In this document: piece by piece, positions 16,936-25,858 of the stretch
Position numbering within the stretch: position 1 is the stretch's first letter
Layout: every line of letters begins with the position of its first letter
Origin: Gordonia desulfuricans NBRC 100010
Lineage (GTDB): Bacteria > Actinomycetota > Actinomycetes > Mycobacteriales > Mycobacteriaceae
NCBI RefSeq assembly: GCF_001485495.1
Contig: NZ_BCNF01000022.1
Coordinates: forward strand, 49,024 to 113,023
Direction of reading: 5' to 3'
Length of the DNA: 64,000 nucleotides
Translations under genes and position numbers: made by a program
Notes under the pieces: generated by a model
Seen by the model: the letters and a program-made list of their open reading frames with translations, nothing else
Database searches by the model: none
Told to the model about the DNA's origin: nothing

Positions 16936-18020
16936 CAGGCAGACACCTCCGAATCGCGGGTGACGCAGGCGGACGCGACCACCTCGTCGGTGAAGTCCGG
17001 CACCAGCGCACCGTTGTCGTCGAGCATCAGATCGATCAGCGCGAACACGTTCTTCGAGTACAGCTCGGACGCATGCTCGGGCATCGTCGCCGGCAGGTTC
17101 AACGGCGAGGTGATCGTCACGTCGTGGCGCACGACCGTCTCACCCGGCACCGTCAGCTCACAGTTGCCACCGGTCTCGCCGGCCAGATCGACCACCACGC
17201 TGCCCGGCTTCATGCCCTCGACAGCCGCAGCCGTCACCAGCCGCGGCGCCGGACGACCCGGCACCAACGCGGTCGTGATCACCACGTCGAAGCCCTTGAT
17301 CGCATCCTCCAGCGCCTGCTGCTGCTGGGCACGTTCGGCATCGGTCAGCTCACGCGCATAGCCGCCCTCACCGGCGGCGTCGATACCCAGATCCAGCCAC
17401 TGCGCACCCACCGACCGCACCTGTTCGGCGACCTCGGGGCGAACGTCGTACCCGGTGGTCCGACCACCCAGACGCTTCGCCGTGGCCAGGGCCTGCAGAC
17501 CCGCAACGCCCACACCGAGCACCAGCACCGTCGCCGGCTTCACCGTGCCCGCAGCCGTGGTCAGCATCGGGAAGAACCGTGTCGACAGATCCGCCGCCAC
17601 GATCACCGACTTGTAGCCCGAGACATTCGCCTGCGAACTCAACGCGTCCATCACCTGGGCACGCGAGATACGCGGGATGGCCTCCACGGCATATGCCTCG
17701 ACACCCGCGGCCTTCAGCGCACCGATCTTGTTGTCGGAGTTCCGCGGCGCCAGGAAACCGATCAGCTTCTGCCCATTGCGCAACCGCCCGATCTCGGCAT
17801 CCGACGGCGGCGACACCCGCAGCACCACATCGGCGCTGTAGGGATCACCGATCGTCGCGCCCGCATCGACGAAGTCCTGATCCGGGATCAATGCCCCCAG
17901 ACCGGCTCCCTCCTCGACGATCACGGGCACCTTCTTGCCCACCAACGAGGCGACCACCTTCGGGACGAGCGCAACACGGCGCTCCCCCGGGGCCGTCTCG
18001 CGAACGACACCCACACTCAT
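16935..18020 (-). CDS. pntAa: NAD(P) transhydrogenase alpha subunit, NAD-binding part PntAa
   Basis: About 361 residues, the soluble NAD(H)-binding domain I. It starts MSVGVVRETAPGERRVALVP, the family opening shared with alanine dehydrogenase, and has the Rossmann motif VLVLGVGVAGLQALATAKRLG near residue 165, followed by YDVRPEVAEQVRSVGAQWLDL. Residues near 230 (GGYARELTDAERAQQQQALE) form the mobile loop that meets PntB. It is the first gene of the pntAa-pntAb-pntB operon. The ATG at 18020 is preceded by GAGAGA 10 bases upstream. A GTG at 18038 in the same frame is a possible longer start. Confidence 0.95.
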   Translation of the reverse strand: MSVGVVRETAPGERRVALVPKVVASLVGKKVPVIVEEGAGLGALIPDQDFVDAGATIGDPYSADVVLRVSPPSDAEIGRLRNGQKLIGFLAPRNSDNKIGALKAAGVEAYAVEAIPRISRAQVMDALSSQANVSGYKSVIVAADLSTRFFPMLTTAAGTVKPATVLVLGVGVAGLQALATAKRLGGRTTGYDVRPEVAEQVRSVGAQWLDLGIDAAGEGGYARELTDAERAQQQQALEDAIKGFDVVITTALVPGRPAPRLVTAAAVEGMKPGSVVVDLAGETGGNCELTVPGETVVRHDVTITSPLNLPATMPEHASELYSKNVFALIDLMLDDNGALVPDFTDEVVASACVTRDSEVSA

Positions 18021-18410
18021 TATCTTGTTGTCTCTCACTTAGTCGGTTTTGTCGGCAGCGGCGAGCGGCCCGGTCGGGTCACGCTTCGGCCATGCGACGA
18101 GGATGCGCCGGGCACGACGCGGTCAGCCGCCGGCCCGACATTCAAGAAAAACGTCCGACGAACATAACATGCGGACATCCGTGGGAGATCACTCAGTTGG
18201 TTTGGTCACTTTAGTCTTGACTTACCCGCTGGTACACCAGCGTCCTGTGTTCATCTCGACGTCACCGAATCGGCCCCGACCTCGCGTTATGGGCGGTCGT
18301 CGCGAGCCGTGTACGGGTCGGTGTGCGGGACCGACAAAACCGCCGACCCCCCGAGCGGGGGGTCGGCGGGGCGGCGTCGGATGTCGGGGATGCCGGGTCG
18401 GCGGGGCGAC
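18021..18410. other. 390-bp intergenic region upstream of pntAa
   Basis: Contains no gene. It holds the terminator of the PE-PPE gene (18340-18369), a 6-2-6 palindrome GCTGGTACACCAGC (18228-18241) and a somewhat AT-richer stretch at 18150-18230 that should carry the pnt promoter. On the minus strand, GCATGTTATGTT (18159-18170) includes a TATGTT that could be its -10 box, without a convincing -35. Confidence 0.5.
18340..18369 (-). terminator. Intrinsic terminator of the PE-PPE hydrolase gene
   Basis: A perfect 13-bp stem: CCGCCGACCCCCC (18340-18352) and GGGGGGTCGGCGG (18357-18369) with loop GAGC. Read on the minus strand it is followed by TTTT, so it terminates the gene ending at 18411 and insulates pnt. 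Confidence 0.85.
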
Positions 18411-19754
18411 TCAGTGAGCGGGATCGGCGTCGGCGAGACCCAGCGACACCCCGCGTGCGCCGACGGTGAGCGTGATCCCCGCGATGCTCACCGAGGTCCC
18501 GGATGCGTCCTGACGCACGGTCGGCATCGCGCCCGGATTCCGCGGGACCGGATTCGGGGAGACCTCGGCCTGCGGGGTGGAATTCTGCGGGGTGGGATTC
18601 TGCTGAGTGGGATTCTGCGGGGTGTGATTCTGCGGGGCGGTCGCCTGCCGCTCATGGGCGACGGCGTCGGGATCGGTGACCGGTGCCTGCAGCCCGAGCG
18701 AGTGCATCCACTGCTGCTGGATCTCGCGCGGGGTGGCGATGCGTCGCCCGGCCGCATCGTGTGCGGCCTGCCCGGGCACGGGTACCGGGACGAGCCGGTC
18801 GAGGGTGGCGTCGAAGTCCTTCGGGAGCCGAACTCCGTTGCGCCGCAGCTCGACCCCCCAGGGGTTGCCGGCGTCGAGCACCACATAGGTGGTGTTGCCG
18901 ACCGTCCACGTCCGCTCCACCGGATAGGTGTTGACCTGGTCGCCGAGCTTGCCGTGGATGGTGGCACCCGGGATCAGGTAGAACGCCGAGGCGAACGGGT
19001 CGGCGAGCGGATTTCCCATGCCGCACACCGCATCCCCGCGCACGCAGTACTGGATGACGTCGATGTCGCCGGTGGCGGACTCGTCCCGCGGACCGTTGGT
19101 GAACAGACCCGGGATCACGCTCGGCATCACCGCCTCCACCCCGGTCTCCGGGAACCGGGTGTCGGCACCGGAGATCACGACGAGGTGGTCGTCGCCGATG
19201 GCGCCGGGGACACCGGCCTGCGACTGCCGATGGAGCCGGTAGGCGGCGTTCATCGCCACCGGGGCGCTCTGCGAGTAGCCGTTGAGGATGACAGATCCAG
19301 CGGAACCCTGTGCAGCCCAGGCCTTTCGGGCATCCGAGATCGCCTCCCGGGTGCCGTCGTCCACCGAGTCGTTGTAGGTGCCCTCACCGAGCAGATCGAT
19401 CGTGCGACCGAATGCGTTGAACCCGAATGCCTGCGGGTAGTTCACGAAGCGGACATCGGGCCGGAACGGGTCGTAGAAGCCGATCCCCACGGTGCGGCCG
19501 TACTGCGCACCGCCCACCGCCGAGCCGCCACCGACGATGTCGGCACCGGTGACCGCGACCTCGTCGCCGGTCCCGGGGGTCAGGATCACCGTCGCGTCGC
19601 GGCCCAGGTCTTTCGGCAGCCAGCCCGGCTGGGCGCGCACCACGGGCGTCGCGGGCTCGTCGGTGGCCGCTCCCGCCGGTGCCCACGAGGACGCCGGTGC
19701 CCACAAGGACACTGCCGCACATGCCGCCGCGGCCGCCGTCGTGATCCGGCGCAT
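18411..19754 (-). CDS. Secreted PE-PPE-domain alpha/beta hydrolase
   Basis: About 447 residues. An N-terminal signal peptide (MRRITTAAAAACAAVSLWAP, then an alanine-rich cleavage zone) precedes a cutinase-like alpha/beta hydrolase of the PE-PPE domain family found in mycolate-producing actinobacteria. The nucleophile is S161 in the GYSQS elbow. YNDSVDDGTREAI and GADTRFPETGVEAV surround the active-site region. The C-terminal 90 residues are a low-complexity PQN/TPQ repeat (PQNHTPQNPTQQNPTPQN), probably a flexible wall-spanning or surface stalk, then a short ordered tail. Such proteins are thought to cleave esters of envelope lipids; the substrate is unknown. The ATG at 19754 gives a normal signal peptide; an upstream GTG at 19787 is less likely. 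Confidence 0.83.
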   Translation of the reverse strand: MRRITTAAAAACAAVSLWAPASSWAPAGAATDEPATPVVRAQPGWLPKDLGRDATVILTPGTGDEVAVTGADIVGGGSAVGGAQYGRTVGIGFYDPFRPDVRFVNYPQAFGFNAFGRTIDLLGEGTYNDSVDDGTREAISDARKAWAAQGSAGSVILNGYSQSAPVAMNAAYRLHRQSQAGVPGAIGDDHLVVISGADTRFPETGVEAVMPSVIPGLFTNGPRDESATGDIDVIQYCVRGDAVCGMGNPLADPFASAFYLIPGATIHGKLGDQVNTYPVERTWTVGNTTYVVLDAGNPWGVELRRNGVRLPKDFDATLDRLVPVPVPGQAAHDAAGRRIATPREIQQQWMHSLGLQAPVTDPDAVAHERQATAPQNHTPQNPTQQNPTPQNSTPQAEVSPNPVPRNPGAMPTVRQDASGTSVSIAGITLTVGARGVSLGLADADPAH

Positions 19755-19800
19755 GTCGCGGCGCCTGTCCGCACATCGTCTTTCCACAGCTAATTGTTTA

Positions 19801-19817
19801 GCAAAACGATCTTTTGC
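19801..19817. promoter_or_regulatory. Small AT-rich inverted repeat between two minus-strand genes
   Basis: GCAAAA-CGATC-TTTTGC, a perfect 6-bp repeat, lies between the molybdopterin oxidoreductase stop and the PE-PPE start. It could be an operator or promoter element of the PE-PPE gene or a weak terminator. Confidence 0.35.
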
Positions 19818-19830
19818 CGAGCCGGTCAGC

Positions 19831-21429
19831 TCAGGTCACGGTGAACTGACGGGAGTGCAGACCGGTCGCGCCGTCGGGCACCGGGTCGGCGATCTGCGAG
19901 GTCTGCACCCGCCCGTCCTTGCCCACCGCACGGCAGGCGACCCGGTGCACACCGGGCGTCGCAGCCCAGTCGAAACGCCACAGCCGCCAGGTGTCCTCGC
20001 TGTAGTCCGCGGCGAGCGTCGCCGGCTGCCACGGACCGTCGTCGACGCGGACCTGCACCGCCTCGATCCCGACGTGCTGACACCACGCCGTGCCCGCGAT
20101 CACCACATTCCCGGCCGGCAGGTCCCCCCTCGACGACGGCCGGTCGATCCGCGAGGCGATCTTGATCGGGCCGGTCGCCGACCACCCGCGATCGGTCCAG
20201 TAGGCGCGTGCCTTGGAGAAGGTGGTCAGCTCCCAGTCGACGACCCACTTGGTGGCCGAGACATAGCCGTAGAGGCCCGGCACCACCTGCCGAACCGGGT
20301 ATCCGTGTTCGATCGGCAGCGGCTCGCCGTTCATCCCGATCGCCAGCAGCGCATCCCGGTTGTCGGTGATCGCCGAGACCGGGGTGCCACAGGTCCAGCC
20401 GTCCGAGCTGGTCGAGAGCAGCATGGAGGCGCCGGGCCGCACACCGGCACGCTCGAGCAGGTCGGCCATCCGCACGCCCAGCCACCGGGCATTGCCGATC
20501 AGGTCGCCACCCACCTCGTTGGACACGCAGGTCAGGGTCACCAGACGTTCGGTCATCGGCATCGCGACCAGGTCGTCCCAGTCGAGGGTGAACTCCTCGT
20601 CGACCATCCCGTGTACCCGCAGGCTCCACCCCTCGGTGGTCAGCCGCGGTACCTGCAATGCGGTGTCGATGCGATAGAAGTCGGCGTTGGGGGTGACGAA
20701 GCGGGTGGCGCCCGGCACGTGCAGATCCGCATCGGCGGGAACCGGCGGCGCGGGGTGCGCCGGGGTCGGCAGCAGCACCCGGGCACGGTCGGCGACGGTC
20801 GCGGCCGCATCGGCGATCAGGGCCCGCCCGATCGCACCGACGGCGGCCGCACCCGCCGCGATCGCCGCGGCGGTGATGACGAAACGCCGCGACACCCCGG
20901 CGTCGGCGGTCTCGGTGGTGTCGGTGCCGTCGGTGGCGGTGGCGGTGGCGGGCGTGGTCCCGCGAGCCCCGATCAGCCCGATCAGGACGCGCAGCACCAC
21001 CACGCCGACGATCGCAGCGGCGATCGAGGGCACCGCGAACGACGCCGTCGATCCGGGACGGCCGAGTGCGGCGAGGACCCCGAGGAGACCGAAGACCGCG
21101 ATCACCACCGAACCCACCGGCGGCCACCGGCGTTCGAGCAGCCCGCATCCGGCGGCGATCAGGGCGATGATCACCGCCATCCCGGTGAACAGGGCGACCT
21201 TGTCGGAGGTGCCGAAGGTGGTGATCGCCCACTCCCGCACCGCGGTCGGGGTGTGGTCGACGACGGTGGAGCCGACGGCGAGGAAGGGGGTCGCGTCGGG
21301 TGAGACCATCACCGCGACCAGTTCACCGGCGGCCAGCGCCGCACCCACCGCGATCAGTCCGGCGACCAGCGCGGCCACCGTCGACGCGCCGATCCCGGTG
21401 GGTGATCGACGGCCGGTCGCGGATGTCAT
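19831..21429 (-). CDS. Membrane-anchored molybdopterin-dependent oxidoreductase (sulfite-oxidase fold)
   Basis: About 532 residues. An N-terminal membrane domain (residues 1-215) has five or six hydrophobic helices, including STVAALVAGLIAVGAALAAG and ALFTGMAVIIALIAAGCGLL. A sulfite-oxidase-type molybdopterin domain follows (about 260-430), with the molybdenum ligand C301 in LVTLTCVSNEVGG and then SSDGWTCGTPV and HGYPVRQVVPGLYG. A C-terminal Mo-co dimerisation-like domain (about 440-530) contains IAGTAWCQHVGIEAVQVRVD. It probably acts on the outer face of the membrane, on an unknown reducible or oxidisable substrate. No heme domain or partner is encoded beside it. It is divergent from a KstR-box-controlled flavoprotein. 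ATG 21429 is preferred to the longer frame from 21522. Confidence 0.87.
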   Translation of the reverse strand: MTSATGRRSPTGIGASTVAALVAGLIAVGAALAAGELVAVMVSPDATPFLAVGSTVVDHTPTAVREWAITTFGTSDKVALFTGMAVIIALIAAGCGLLERRWPPVGSVVIAVFGLLGVLAALGRPGSTASFAVPSIAAAIVGVVVLRVLIGLIGARGTTPATATATDGTDTTETADAGVSRRFVITAAAIAAGAAAVGAIGRALIADAAATVADRARVLLPTPAHPAPPVPADADLHVPGATRFVTPNADFYRIDTALQVPRLTTEGWSLRVHGMVDEEFTLDWDDLVAMPMTERLVTLTCVSNEVGGDLIGNARWLGVRMADLLERAGVRPGASMLLSTSSDGWTCGTPVSAITDNRDALLAIGMNGEPLPIEHGYPVRQVVPGLYGYVSATKWVVDWELTTFSKARAYWTDRGWSATGPIKIASRIDRPSSRGDLPAGNVVIAGTAWCQHVGIEAVQVRVDDGPWQPATLAADYSEDTWRLWRFDWAATPGVHRVACRAVGKDGRVQTSQIADPVPDGATGLHSRQFTVT

Positions 21430-21525
21430 GTCCCCTTGATACGCCTGCCCGGCCACCGCGGACAGGTGCACCGTCCCGGCGTCGATCGGACGCGCGACAC
21501 CGGCCCGCCACCCCCGGGACAAAAC

Positions 21526-21539
21526 TGCAACAAGTTCTA
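21526..21539. promoter_or_regulatory. KstR-type operator, site 1
   Basis: TGCAACAAGTTCTA is an exact match to the KstR consensus TnnAACnnGTTnnA. It overlaps site 2 by two bases. Confidence 0.7.
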
Positions 21540-21551
21540 GAACAAGTTCTA
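21538..21551. promoter_or_regulatory. KstR-type operator, site 2
   Basis: TAGAACAAGTTCTA has perfect TAGAAC/GTTCTA arms with a 2-base centre and matches the KstR consensus TnnAACnnGTTnnA. It sits between 10 and 23 bases before the -10 box of the flavoprotein gene, so binding would block transcription. It also resembles the KstR2 motif, so the exact TetR-family repressor is inferred. Confidence 0.75.
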
Positions 21552-21560
21552 GTTCTTGGT

Positions 21561-21566
21561 TACGCT
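21561..21566 (+). promoter_or_regulatory. -10 box (TACGCT), leaderless-type, of the flavoprotein gene
   Basis: TACGCT ends 6 bases before the ATG at 21573, just downstream of the two KstR-type sites. Confidence 0.5.
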
Positions 21567-21572
21567 GTCGGC

Positions 21573-23033
21573 ATGGCAGCTGGCACCGAGATCCCGGACA
21601 CCGTCGCCCTCGGCGACGTCACAGAATTCAGCGACGAGGTCGACGTCGTCGTCATCGGCCTCGGCATCGCCGGCGGATGCGCCGCGGTCGAGGCGGCCTC
21701 GCACGGCGCCCGGGTCGTCGTACTCGAGCGGGCGGCGCAGGCCGGGGGCACCACCGCCCTGGCCGGCGGACACTTCTATCTCGGCGGCGGTACCGCGGTG
21801 CAGCAGGCCACCGGCCACGCCGATTCCGCCGAGGAGATGGAGAAGTACATCACCGCGGTGTCGGCGCACCCCGACCCGGAGAAGATCCACGCCTACTGCG
21901 TCGACAGTGTCGACCACTTCGACTGGCTCGAGGCCCTCGGCTTCACCTTCGAGCGCAGCTACTACCCGGAGAAGGACGTCGTCCAGCCCGAGACCCAGGG
22001 GCTGATGTACACCGGCAACGAGAAGGTGTGGCCGTTCAACACGATGGCCGTACCCGCACCGCGCGGCCACAAGGTCCCGGTGCCCGGCGACACCGGTGGC
22101 GCCGCGATGATCGTCGACCTGCTGGTCAAGCGGCTCGCCGAGCTGGGTGTGGAGGTGCGCTACGAGACCGGTGCCCGCAACCTCGTCGTCGGCACCGACG
22201 GCTCGGTGGCCGGGGTGGCCTGGCGTGCCCTCGACGGCACCGAGGGGGTGATCGGCGCCAAGGGCACCGTGATCGCCGCGGGCGGCTTCGTGATGAACTC
22301 CGAGATGGTGGCCGAGCATGTGCCGTGGCTCGCCGAGAAGCCCTACGTGCTCGGCAACACCTACGACGACGGCCTCGGCCTGCGGCTGGGGGTGTCGGTG
22401 GGTGCCGTGCTCGAGCACATGGACCAGGCGTTCTGCACCGCCCCGCTGTATCCGCCGGCGATCCTGCTCACCGGGATCGCGGTGAACAAGGACGGCGAAC
22501 GCTTCGTCGCCGAGGACTCCTATCACTCACGGACGTCGGCCTTCGCGCTCGAACAGCCCGAGTCCAGGGCCTACCTGATCGTCGACGAGGCCCACCTCAA
22601 GCGTCCGCGGATGCCCCTGGTGCCGCTGCTCGACGGCTTCGAGACGATCGCCGAGATGGAGGAGTCCCTGGGCATCCCGGCCGGAAGGCTGCAGGCGACG
22701 CTCGATCGCTACAACGCGAACGCCGCCCGCGGCGAGGACCCGGACTTCCACAAGGCGCCGGAATTCCTCGCCGCCCAGGACAACGGCCCGTGGGCGGTGT
22801 TCGACATGAGCCTCGGCAAGGCGATGTACGCCGGATTCACCATGGGCGGCATGTCCACATCGGTCGACGGCGAGGTGCTCGACGCCACCGGCACACCGAT
22901 CGGCGGCGTGTACGCCGCCGGTGCGTGCGCCGCCAACATCGCCCAGGACAGCAAGGGTTATGCCAGCGGCACCCAGCTCGGTGAGGGCTCCTACTTCGGG
23001 CGCCGGGCGGGCCGGCACGCCGCCGCCCGTTAG
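21573..23033 (+). CDS. FAD-binding dehydrogenase, 3-ketosteroid dehydrogenase/fumarate reductase type
   Basis: A 486-residue flavoprotein. The dinucleotide-binding motif VVVIGLGIAGGCAAVEAA is at residues 28-45, followed by VVVLERAAQAGGTTALAGG. The FAD-covering C-terminus is GVYAAGACAANIAQDSKGYA. The fold is that of the succinate dehydrogenase/fumarate reductase/KstD family. Two overlapping KstR-type operators directly upstream suggest a role in steroid or cholesterol side-chain or ring breakdown, for example a ketosteroid or enoyl dehydrogenase. It lacks obvious close identity to KstD (Rv3537), so the substrate is open. The ATG at 21573 is 6 bases after a TACGCT -10 box and no ribosome-binding site is seen, consistent with a leaderless mRNA. 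Its stop codon is the first TAG of a tandem repeat shared with copA. Confidence 0.84.
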   Translation: MAAGTEIPDTVALGDVTEFSDEVDVVVIGLGIAGGCAAVEAASHGARVVVLERAAQAGGTTALAGGHFYLGGGTAVQQATGHADSAEEMEKYITAVSAHPDPEKIHAYCVDSVDHFDWLEALGFTFERSYYPEKDVVQPETQGLMYTGNEKVWPFNTMAVPAPRGHKVPVPGDTGGAAMIVDLLVKRLAELGVEVRYETGARNLVVGTDGSVAGVAWRALDGTEGVIGAKGTVIAAGGFVMNSEMVAEHVPWLAEKPYVLGNTYDDGLGLRLGVSVGAVLEHMDQAFCTAPLYPPAILLTGIAVNKDGERFVAEDSYHSRTSAFALEQPESRAYLIVDEAHLKRPRMPLVPLLDGFETIAEMEESLGIPAGRLQATLDRYNANAARGEDPDFHKAPEFLAAQDNGPWAVFDMSLGKAMYAGFTMGGMSTSVDGEVLDATGTPIGGVYAAGACAANIAQDSKGYASGTQLGEGSYFGRRAGRHAAAR

Positions 23034-23098
23034 GCCCGAGAGCACCGCCCGCCAGGCCCGAGAGCACCGGCAGCTAGGCCCGAGAGCACCGGCAGCTA
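23031..23098. repeat. Tandem 22-bp repeat (three copies) joining two convergent stop codons
   Basis: Units TAGGCCCGAGAGCACCGCCC.. (23031-23052), CAGGCCCGAGAGCACCGGCA.. (23053-23074) and TAGGCCCGAGAGCACCGGCA.. (23075-23096), then a partial TAGGCC. The first TAG is the stop of the plus-strand flavoprotein. The end of the third unit with the start of the fourth forms the stop of minus-strand copA (23096-23098). Confidence 0.9.
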
Positions 23099-25396
23099 GG
23101 CCTTAGAGCCGCCAATCTCGGATCGGAATCGCCTCAGCCGCAGACTGTTCGCCACGACGAAGACCGACGAGAAGGCCATCGCCGCACCGGCGATCATCGG
23201 ATTGAGCAGTCCCGCGGCGGCCAGCGGCAGCGCAGCGACGTTGTAGCCGAACGCCCAGAACAGGTTTCCCTTGATCGTGGCAAGGGTCCGGCGCGACAAC
23301 CGGATCGCGTCGATCACCTTGCGCAGATCGCCGTCGACGATCGTCAGGTCGGCGGCGGCGATCGCCACGTCGGTACCGGTCCCCATCGACAATCCGAGGT
23401 CGGCCTGCGCGAGGGCGGCGGCGTCGTTGATGCCGTCCCCCACCATCGCGACGGTGTGCCCCTGCTGCTGGAGCTCGACGACGGCGGCGACCTTCTCGTC
23501 GGGGCGGACCTGGGCGATCACCATCTCGATGCCGACCTGTGCGGCCACGTGCCGGGCGGCGCCCGGGTTGTCGCCGGTGAGCAGCACCGGGGTGAGGCCC
23601 ATCCGCTTGAGCTCCGAGATCGCCTCTGCCGACGTGGGTTTCAGTTCGTCGCCGACGACGATCACCCCCTGCGCGGAGGGGACGCCGGAGCCGTCGGCGG
23701 TGTCGATGGTGACGATCACCGCGGTGGCACCCCGCTCGTGGGCGGCGTCGACCGCCGTCCGCAGGGCCGCCGGCAGGCTGTCGGCGAACTCGCGCGGACT
23801 GCCCACCCGAACGGTGGCACCGTCGACGATGCCGGTCACGCCCACACCCTCGGTACTGCGGAACCCGCTGACCGACCCGACCGGAAGATCTTGTGCGGCT
23901 TGGACGATCGCGGTGGCGATCGGATGCTCGGAGGCGGCCTCGACGGCGGCTGCGGCGGCGAGCACCCGGCTGGTGGTGGCGTCGTCGGCGGCGCCGGTGG
24001 CATCCACCGCATGGACCCCCGACACCTGCATGACGCCGGTGGTCACGGTGCCGGTCTTGTCCAGCACGATGGTGTCGACCTGCCGGGTCTGCTCGAGCAC
24101 CTCGGGGCCGCGCAGCAGGATGCCCAGTTGCGCACCACGTCCGGTACCCACCATCAGCGCGGTCGGGGTGGCCAGACCGAGTGCACAGGGGCAGGCGATG
24201 ATCAGTACGGCCACCGCCGCGGTGAACGCCAGGCTCACCCCGGAGCCGTCGGCGACGGCGGCACCGAGCCAGAAGCCCAGTGTGGCAACGGCGATCGCGA
24301 TCACCACGGGGACGAACCAGGCCGAGATGCGGTCGGCGAGACGTTGGGCCGCGGCCTTGCCCGCCTGGGCGTCGGCGACCATCTTGGCCATCTGTGCGAG
24401 GGCGGTGTCGGCGCCCACGTGGGTCGCCCGCACCACGAGCCGTCCGCTGGTGTTGAGCGTGGCCCCCACCACGGTGTCGCCCTCGGTGGCCTCCACCGGC
24501 ACCGACTCGCCGGTGATCATCGAGGTGTCCACCGCCGACGAGCCGTCGACGATGACGCCGTCGGTGGCGATCTTCTCGCCCGGCCGGACGACGAATTCGT
24601 CTCCCACACCGAGCTGTTCGATCGGGATGCGGGTCTCTACGCCGCCACGCAGCACCACCACGTCCTTGGCGCCGAGTTCCATCAGCGTGCGCAGTGCATC
24701 GCCGGCGCGACGCCGGGCCCGCTTCTCGAACCAGCGGCCGAGCAGCAGGAAGGTGGTGACGCCGGCGGCGGCCTCCAGGTAGATGTTGGCGGCGCCGTCA
24801 CCGCGCTGCGGGACGAGGTCGAATCCGTGGGTCATCCCCGGTTCGCCGGCCGTCCCCAGGAACAGCGCATACAACGACCACCCGAAGGCGGCCAGGGTGC
24901 CGATCGACACCAGCGTGTCCATGGTGGTGGCGCCGTGGCGGAGGTTGATCCAGGCGGCACGGTGGAACGGGTAGGCGCCCCAGACGACGACGGGTGCGGC
25001 CAGGGTCAGCGACAGCCACTGCCAGTAGGTGAACTGCCAGGCCGGGACCATCGCCAGGATGATCACCGGCACCGTCAGCACCGCACTGATGACGACGCGT
25101 CGGCGCAGTTCGTCGAGCTCGGGATCGGTGTGGCCGGTGCCGTCGGCGGAGTCGTCGGCGCCCGGATGGTCGTCGACGGGATCTGCGTCGTATCCGGCCG
25201 ACCGGATCGCGTCGATCAGATCGGTCGGGGTCAGCTCCGCCGGATAGTCGACCTGGGCGCGTTCGGTGGCGAAGTTGACCGTGGCGCTGACGCCGTCGAG
25301 CTTGTTCAGCTTGCGCTCGATGCGACCGGCGCACGATGCGCAGGTCATGCCCTCGATGTCCAGATCGATGCGGGCATTGGTGCTGGTGGTGGTCAT
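23096..25396 (-). CDS. copA: Copper-translocating P1B-type ATPase
   Basis: A 766-residue Cu(I) efflux pump of the inner membrane. One N-terminal heavy-metal domain has GMTCASC (C19, C22). Membrane helices follow from about residue 105. The actuator domain has TGESVPVEA. The ion-binding helix carries C402-P403-C404 ([15 protein letters not shown]). The phosphorylation site is D446 in DKTGT, and the hinge is [21 protein letters not shown] and the operon content (csoR, copZ) point to copper rather than zinc or cadmium. The ATG at 25396 overlaps the stop of the small membrane protein by four bases. The longer frame to 25657 is an artefact. In function it matches mycobacterial CtpV/CtpA. Confidence 0.95.
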   Translation of the reverse strand: MTTTSTNARIDLDIEGMTCASCAGRIERKLNKLDGVSATVNFATERAQVDYPAELTPTDLIDAIRSAGYDADPVDDHPGADDSADGTGHTDPELDELRRRVVISAVLTVPVIILAMVPAWQFTYWQWLSLTLAAPVVVWGAYPFHRAAWINLRHGATTMDTLVSIGTLAAFGWSLYALFLGTAGEPGMTHGFDLVPQRGDGAANIYLEAAAGVTTFLLLGRWFEKRARRRAGDALRTLMELGAKDVVVLRGGVETRIPIEQLGVGDEFVVRPGEKIATDGVIVDGSSAVDTSMITGESVPVEATEGDTVVGATLNTSGRLVVRATHVGADTALAQMAKMVADAQAGKAAAQRLADRISAWFVPVVIAIAVATLGFWLGAAVADGSGVSLAFTAAVAVLIIACPCALGLATPTALMVGTGRGAQLGILLRGPEVLEQTRQVDTIVLDKTGTVTTGVMQVSGVHAVDATGAADDATTSRVLAAAAAVEAASEHPIATAIVQAAQDLPVGSVSGFRSTEGVGVTGIVDGATVRVGSPREFADSLPAALRTAVDAAHERGATAVIVTIDTADGSGVPSAQGVIVVGDELKPTSAEAISELKRMGLTPVLLTGDNPGAARHVAAQVGIEMVIAQVRPDEKVAAVVELQQQGHTVAMVGDGINDAAALAQADLGLSMGTGTDVAIAAADLTIVDGDLRKVIDAIRLSRRTLATIKGNLFWAFGYNVAALPLAAAGLLNPMIAGAAMAFSSVFVVANSLRLRRFRSEIGGSKA

Positions 25397-25596
25397 GGGT
25401 GGCCCCCGTGCGGGTCGGTGGCGGGTCGGTCCCCGACGGTCGTCGGGGCCTGGTGGGTGCCCTGGTGCGGGGCGGTGTCGGTGGCCGGTCCGACCGTGTG
25501 GCCGATCGCGAAGGCGATGGCGAACACGGCGGCGAGCATCACCGCGAAGGCGGCGACCCGCACCGCCGTGTTGGTCGCCATCGCGTTCAGGGTCAT
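25393..25596 (-). CDS. Small single-span membrane protein of the copper operon
   Basis: A 67-residue protein with one membrane helix ([20 protein letters not shown], residues 14-33) and a short histidine-containing outer tail ([14 protein letters not shown]... ending DPHGGHP). It is tied in by ATGA overlaps to both copZ upstream and copA downstream, so it is translated as part of the copper operon. A comparable small membrane protein (Rv0968) sits between csoR and ctpV in Mycobacterium tuberculosis. The histidines could bind copper at the outer face or pass it to or from CopA. The function is not known. Confidence 0.8.
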   Translation of the reverse strand: MTLNAMATNTAVRVAAFAVMLAAVFAIAFAIGHTVGPATDTAPHQGTHQAPTTVGDRPATDPHGGHP

Positions 25597-25796
25597 GCCA
25601 GCTGGTATCCGGCCTCGGTGACGGCCTTCTCGACGTCGGCGCGCTCGAGTGGTGCATCGCTGCTCACCTCGACGAGCCCGCCCTCGAGGGTCACCTCGAC
25701 ACCGGTCACGCCGGCGATCTCCTCGATCTCCTCACGCACCGACGACGCGCAGTGGCCGCAGGTCATGCCGGTGACGGTGTAAGTCTGGGTTGCCAT
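25593..25796 (-). CDS. copZ: Copper chaperone CopZ (heavy-metal-associated domain)
   Basis: A 67-residue stand-alone HMA domain with the metal-binding GMTCGHC motif at residues 10-16 (CxxC) and the conserved glycine-rich loop [14 protein letters not shown]. CopZ proteins carry Cu(I) in the cytosol to the N-terminal domain of CopA and to CsoR. The ATG at 25796 starts a standard-length protein; the longer frame to 26249 overlaps csoR in another frame and is rejected. It lies 62 bases downstream of csoR and overlaps the next gene by ATGA. Confidence 0.95.
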   Translation of the reverse strand: MATQTYTVTGMTCGHCASSVREEIEEIAGVTGVEVTLEGGLVEVSSDAPLERADVEKAVTEAGYQLA

Positions 25797-25858
25797 GTTG
25801 TTCTCCCTGTGGGATCGGGCCCGGAGTCGGCCTCCGGGCGGTGGTGGATCGGGTCGGG

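Noticed and set aside
15026..16963. 645-codon plus-strand frame opposite pntB and pntAb
   Set aside because: Antisense shadow; the minus strand has the full transhydrogenase operon with overlapping starts and stops.
23456..25621. 721-codon plus-strand frame opposite copA
   Set aside because: Gly/His/Arg-rich shadow of the P-type ATPase.
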